64,000 nt of DNA from Corynebacterium xerosis NBRC 16721 = ATCC 373 (GTDB taxonomy: Bacteria; Actinomycetota; Actinomycetes; Mycobacteriales; Mycobacteriaceae), in NCBI RefSeq assembly GCF_001552415.1, contig NZ_BCRD01000002.1, positions 372,001 to 436,000 of the forward strand, written 5' to 3'. The notes below the pieces were generated by a model. The model was not told the origin of the DNA and did no database searches. It worked only from the letters and a program-made list of their open reading frames with translations. The position numbers were made by a program, and so were the translations under genes. Below are positions 60,613-64,000 of the stretch, piece after piece. Numbering within the stretch: position 1 is the first letter of the stretch; every line of letters begins with the position of its first letter.

Positions 60613-62529
60613 GTGAACGAAACCGAGTTCCGCAACGTCGCCATCGTCGCACACGTCGACCATGGCAAGACCACCCTCGTCAACGCCATGCTGGAGCAGT
60701 CCGGCGTTTTCGGCGATCACGGGGAGGTCGCCGATCGCGTGATGGACTCCGGTGACCTGGAGCGTGAAAAGGGCATCACCATCCTGGCCAAGAACACCGC
60801 CATCCGCCGCAAGGGCGCCGGCAAGGACGGCCGGGACCTGATCATCAACGTCATCGACACCCCCGGCCACGCCGACTTCGGCGGCGAAGTCGAGCGCGCC
60901 CTGTCCATGGTCGACGGCGTCGTCCTGCTCATCGACTCCTCCGAGGGCCCGCTGCCCCAGACCCGCTTCGTGCTGGGCAAGGCGCTGGCGTCCTCCATGC
61001 CGGTGATCATCGTGGTCAACAAGACCGACCGCGCCGACGCCCGCATCGACGAGGTCGTAGAGGAGGCCCAGGACTTGCTGCTGGAGCTCGCCTCCACCGT
61101 CGAGGACCCCGATGCCGCCGAGGCCGCCGAGCGCAACCTCGAGCTGCCGGTGCTCTACGCCTCCGGCCGCGCCGGCAAGGCCTCCACCGAGAACCCCGGC
61201 AACGGCGAGCTGCCCGACAACGAGGACCTCCAGCCGCTGTTCGACGTCATCACCTCCGTGCTGCCCGAGCCGTCCGCGGACGTCGACGGCCCGCTGCAGG
61301 CCCAGGTCACCAACCTGGACTCCAGCTCCTTCCTCGGCCGCATCGGCCTGATCCGCATCCACTCCGGCAAGATCCGCAAGGGCCAGCAGGTGTCCTGGAT
61401 CCACTACGACGCCGACGGCGAGCAGCACATCAAAACCGCCAAGATCGCCGAGCTGCTGCGCACCGTGGGCGTCACCCGCGTCCCCACCGACGAGGCCATC
61501 GCCGGCGACATCGCCGCGATCTCCGGCATCGACGAGGTCATGATCGGCGACACCCTCTGCGCCGTCGACGCCCCGAACCCGCTGCCGCGCATCATCGTCG
61601 ACGAGCCGGCGATCTCCATGACCATCGGCGTCAACACCTCCCCGATGGCCGGCCAGGGCGGCGGCGACAAGCTCACCGCCCGCGTGGTCAAGGCCCGCCT
61701 GGACCAGGAGCTCATCGGCAACGTTTCGCTGCGCGTCCTGCCGACCGAGCGCCCCGACGCCTGGGAGGTGCAGGGCCGAGGCGAGATGGCGCTGTCCATC
61801 CTCGTCGAGACCATGCGCCGCGAGGGCTTCGAGCTGACCGTCGGCAAGCCGCAGGTGGTCACCAAGACCGTCGACGGCAAGCTGCAGGAGCCCTACGAGC
61901 ACCTGACCATCGACGTCCCCGAGGAGTTCCTCGGCGCCGTCACCCAGCTCATGGCCGCTCGCAAGGGACGCATGGAGCAGATGGGCAACCAGGGCTCCGG
62001 CTGGGTCCGCATGGAGTTCATCGTCCCGTCGCGCGGCCTGATCGGCTTCCGCACCATCTTCATGACGGAGACCAAGGGCACGGGCATCGCCAACCACTTC
62101 TCCGCCGGTTACGACGACTGGGCCGGCGAGATCAAGGACCGCGCCACCGGCTCCCTCGTCGCCGACCGCACGGGCCAGATCACCGCGTACGCGCTGCTGC
62201 AGCTGGCCGACCGCGGCACCTTCTTCGTCGAGCCGGGCGACCATGCCTACGAGGGCATGGTCGTCGGCGCGAACCCGCGCGACGAGGACATGGACATCAA
62301 CATCACCAAGGAGAAGAAGCTCACCAACATGCGTGCGGCGTCGGCCGACACGACGGTGACGCTGGACAAGGCGCGCTCCCTGACCCTCGACGAGGCCATG
62401 GAGTTCTGTGGCGGCGACGAGTGCGTCGAGGTCACGCCGGAGGGCATCCGCGTGCGCAAGCTCATCCTCAACGCCACCGAGCGCAACCGCGCCCGTTCCC
62501 GCGAGAAGGCCCGCAACCAGGGCAAGTAG
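60613..62529 (+). CDS. typA: Translational GTPase TypA/BipA
   Basis: 638 residues from a GTG (VNETEFRNVA) with AAGGAGCCC upstream. G motifs: AHVDHGKTT (G1), ERERGIT-type LEREKGITI (G2/switch region), DTPGH (G3) and NKTD (G4). EF-G-like domains III and V follow, then the BipA-specific C-terminal domain with VGANPRDEDMDINITKEKKLTNMRA. TypA binds the ribosome near the A site and helps assembly at low temperature or under stress. The last 35 residues contain a basic tail. The upstream gap also serves the divergent membrane gene. Confidence 0.97.
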   Translation: MNETEFRNVAIVAHVDHGKTTLVNAMLEQSGVFGDHGEVADRVMDSGDLEREKGITILAKNTAIRRKGAGKDGRDLIINVIDTPGHADFGGEVERALSMVDGVVLLIDSSEGPLPQTRFVLGKALASSMPVIIVVNKTDRADARIDEVVEEAQDLLLELASTVEDPDAAEAAERNLELPVLYASGRAGKASTENPGNGELPDNEDLQPLFDVITSVLPEPSADVDGPLQAQVTNLDSSSFLGRIGLIRIHSGKIRKGQQVSWIHYDADGEQHIKTAKIAELLRTVGVTRVPTDEAIAGDIAAISGIDEVMIGDTLCAVDAPNPLPRIIVDEPAISMTIGVNTSPMAGQGGGDKLTARVVKARLDQELIGNVSLRVLPTERPDAWEVQGRGEMALSILVETMRREGFELTVGKPQVVTKTVDGKLQEPYEHLTIDVPEEFLGAVTQLMAARKGRMEQMGNQGSGWVRMEFIVPSRGLIGFRTIFMTETKGTGIANHFSAGYDDWAGEIKDRATGSLVADRTGQITAYALLQLADRGTFFVEPGDHAYEGMVVGANPRDEDMDINITKEKKLTNMRAASADTTVTLDKARSLTLDEAMEFCGGDECVEVTPEGIRVRKLILNATERNRARSREKARNQGK

Positions 62530-62628
62530 CCGTTCGGCCGGGGTGTCGCCTCTTCCGGAACCGGCGTGTGCCGCCGGCCGTCCCTTTGCGGGCGGGCGGT
62601 GCGCCGCCCGTGAAGTAGGCTGATCCCC

Positions 62629-64000
62629 ATGTTCGAACGCCAGAATCGCCGCCGCCGCAATGCTCTGTTCGGGAGCGTCGCGGCGGCGATTCTGCTGTCC
62701 GGGTGCATGGCCAACCCGGGCGACGCGCCGACGGTGGGGGAGGAAGAGCCGCGGCGCGACGATCCGGTGCGCGCGGAGGAGTCGCTCAAGCGGATCCAGG
62801 TGGGCGTCGACGCCTTCGGCGAGGGGTTCAACCCGCACCTGATCGCCGATGCGTCGCCGGTGACGGATCTGGTGTCGCAGCTGACGCTGCCCAGCGCCTT
62901 CGAGCCCGATCCGGAGGACCCGGCGCGTTGGCGGATGAGCCCCGATCTGCTGGAGAGCGCGGAGATCGTGCCCGTCGACGCGCCCGTTCCGGACGAGGAC
63001 GCGGGCGGCGGTGAGCGCGGCGGCAACGGCGGCAGTGGCGGCAATGGCGATGGCAATGACGGCACCGACGATGGCAACGGTGGCATCGGGGGCCCCGACG
63101 CCGCCGCACCCTCCATCGCGGCCGAGGCCGCCGAAGCCGACCCCTCGGACGCCCGCCCGGGCGACACGCGCATCCGCTACCGCATCCGGTCGGGGGCGCA
63201 GTGGTCGGACGGCACGCCGATTTCGGGGTCCGATTTCCGTTATCTGCATGCGTCGCTGCTGGCCAATGCGGGCGTGGCGGAAGCTTCGGGCTACGAGCGC
63301 ATCCGCGCCATCACGGTCTCCGGCGGCGGTCGGCAGGTGGACGTGCTCATCGACGGGCCGATGCCGGAGTGGCGGACGCTGTTCCGCAATCTGCTGCCCA
63401 GCCATCTGTTGCGGCCCTCGGCGACGCCGTTCGTCGACGTCCTGGATTCGGGCATCCCGGCGTCGGGCGGCCGGTACTCGGCGCAGTCCATCGACGTCGG
63501 CCGCGGCGAGGTCCGCCTGGTGCGCAACGACCGGTTCTGGGGCGAGTCCCCGGCGAAGACGGACACGGTGATCATCCGTTCCGTCGATGGCGCGGTCACG
63601 GGCGCGGAGCAGTTGCGCGCGGCCCAGCTGCAGGCCCTGCGGCTGCGTCCGAAGCAGACCACGGCCCTGACGTATGGGCTGGTCCCGGGTGCGGTGGATG
63701 TCCCGGCGGTGCTTCCGCGCGAGCTGACCCTGCATGCCAACGCCGCCTCGCCTTTGCTTGACGACGTCTCCGTTCGCCGCGCCGTGTTGTCCGCCGTGGA
63801 CGTGCCCGCGGTGGCCGCGATCGCGACGGGGCGCACGGATGATCTGGAGATCCCGCCGGTGCACCCGTCGATCGAGCGACCGGCGGGGGAGGCCCCGCAG
63901 GACTTGACCGATTCGATCGATGGGGTCACCGACGAGGATCCGTTGCTCATCGGCGTGATGGGCGACGACGATCAGGCCCTGGCGGCGGCCCGCGCCATCG
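62629..64000 (+). CDS. ABC transporter substrate-binding lipoprotein (family 5), partial
   Basis: The first 457 residues are present; the gene runs off the right edge. FGSVAAAILLSGC is a lipobox with LSGC. After an unusually long Gly/Asn/Asp-rich low-complexity insert (residues 125-170), the SBP_bac_5 fold appears: VGVDAFGEGFNPHL, TRIRYRIRSGAQWSDGTPISGSDFRYLH, and LDDVSVRRAVLSAVDVPAVA. It would deliver peptides or nickel-like ligands to an Opp/Dpp-type permease outside the window. The insert does not match other family members I know. A GCTTGACGAC copy lies at 63756 (LLDDV). Confidence 0.88.
   Translation, partial: MFERQNRRRRNALFGSVAAAILLSGCMANPGDAPTVGEEEPRRDDPVRAEESLKRIQVGVDAFGEGFNPHLIADASPVTDLVSQLTLPSAFEPDPEDPARWRMSPDLLESAEIVPVDAPVPDEDAGGGERGGNGGSGGNGDGNDGTDDGNGGIGGPDAAAPSIAAEAAEADPSDARPGDTRIRYRIRSGAQWSDGTPISGSDFRYLHASLLANAGVAEASGYERIRAITVSGGGRQVDVLIDGPMPEWRTLFRNLLPSHLLRPSATPFVDVLDSGIPASGGRYSAQSIDVGRGEVRLVRNDRFWGESPAKTDTVIIRSVDGAVTGAEQLRAAQLQALRLRPKQTTALTYGLVPGAVDVPAVLPRELTLHANAASPLLDDVSVRRAVLSAVDVPAVAAIATGRTDDLEIPPVHPSIERPAGEAPQDLTDSIDGVTDEDPLLIGVMGDDDQALAAARAI

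Noticed and set aside
60591-62540. Large antisense frame over typA
   Set aside because: TypA is unmistakable on the plus strand; the antisense product is low-complexity.

Overview
The window is a high-GC (roughly two thirds G+C), densely coded stretch of an actinobacterial chromosome. Gene content (fused PntA/PntB transhydrogenase, DUF6230/DUF6114 pair, lipoproteins with a Thr/Val-rich stretch after the lipobox, an L,D-transpeptidase, an AlkB-rubredoxin cluster, a TsoY-like membrane protein, a CsoR-superfamily repressor) points to the Mycobacteriales, most likely a high-GC Corynebacterium. The species call is inference. I see no rRNA, tRNA, CRISPR array, integrase, transposase or phage module.

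Layout. 0-8 kb: the start of a methylmalonate-semialdehyde dehydrogenase behind a TetR regulator, two lipoproteins around a broken PD-(D/E)XK-like gene, a small membrane protein, a rhodanese, a CapA-type phosphatase and an L,D-transpeptidase. 8-20 kb: pntB-pntA, selO, a DUF2786-like acidic protein, a PH-domain protein, a DUF302 protein, an SDR with a decayed second copy beside it, a Gfo/Idh/MocA oxidoreductase and a pirin. 20-27 kb: small DUFs, a MerR regulator divergent from a SulP transporter, an HD hydrolase, a BASS transporter, a FrnE-like DsbA protein and a Fic protein with a leaderless promoter. 27-34 kb: the DUF6230/DUF6114 pair, then an alkane hydroxylase cluster (alkB-rubA-truncated rubB-tetR). 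34-45 kb: exported and housekeeping genes, an orphan HigA-like antitoxin, a patatin, M18 and M20 peptidases, a GH13 enzyme and a GT-C-like membrane protein. 45-49 kb: a TPP riboswitch followed by the thiamine-precursor ECF transporter ykoE-ykoD-ykoC and a P-loop kinase. 49-64 kb: DUF218, acyl-CoA dehydrogenase, a YxxR sirtuin, an EamA exporter, a CsoR/CstR-like repressor, a SUFU-like protein, a DUF402 protein, a 52-residue Cys-rich protein, a secreted protein, a polytopic membrane protein, TypA/BipA and the start of a peptide-type ABC substrate-binding lipoprotein.

Two signals run across the whole window. First, a 16-bp palindrome (consensus ATRCCCN4GGGTAT-like) sits upstream of the rhodanese (4773), the DUF302 gene (15904), the Cys-rich small gene (57782) and the membrane protein gene (60300 and 60361). 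A half-site lies in front of the CsoR-superfamily gene at 55595. That repressor keeps both sensor cysteines but has Ser in place of the Cu(I)-binding His, as in persulfide sensors, so these genes look like one dispersed sulfur-stress regulon. Second, the 10-mer GCTTKACGAC (extended form CCGTCGTMAAGC) occurs 26 times, 13 in each orientation, about half between genes, where about 0.2 would be expected by chance. It behaves like an uptake-signal or other chromosome-wide recognition word, and I do not recognise it from the literature.

Several intergenic gaps hold long palindromes and 22- or 28-bp tandem repeats that share a GGGTGG core (1387, 8101, 11795, 52489-52822).
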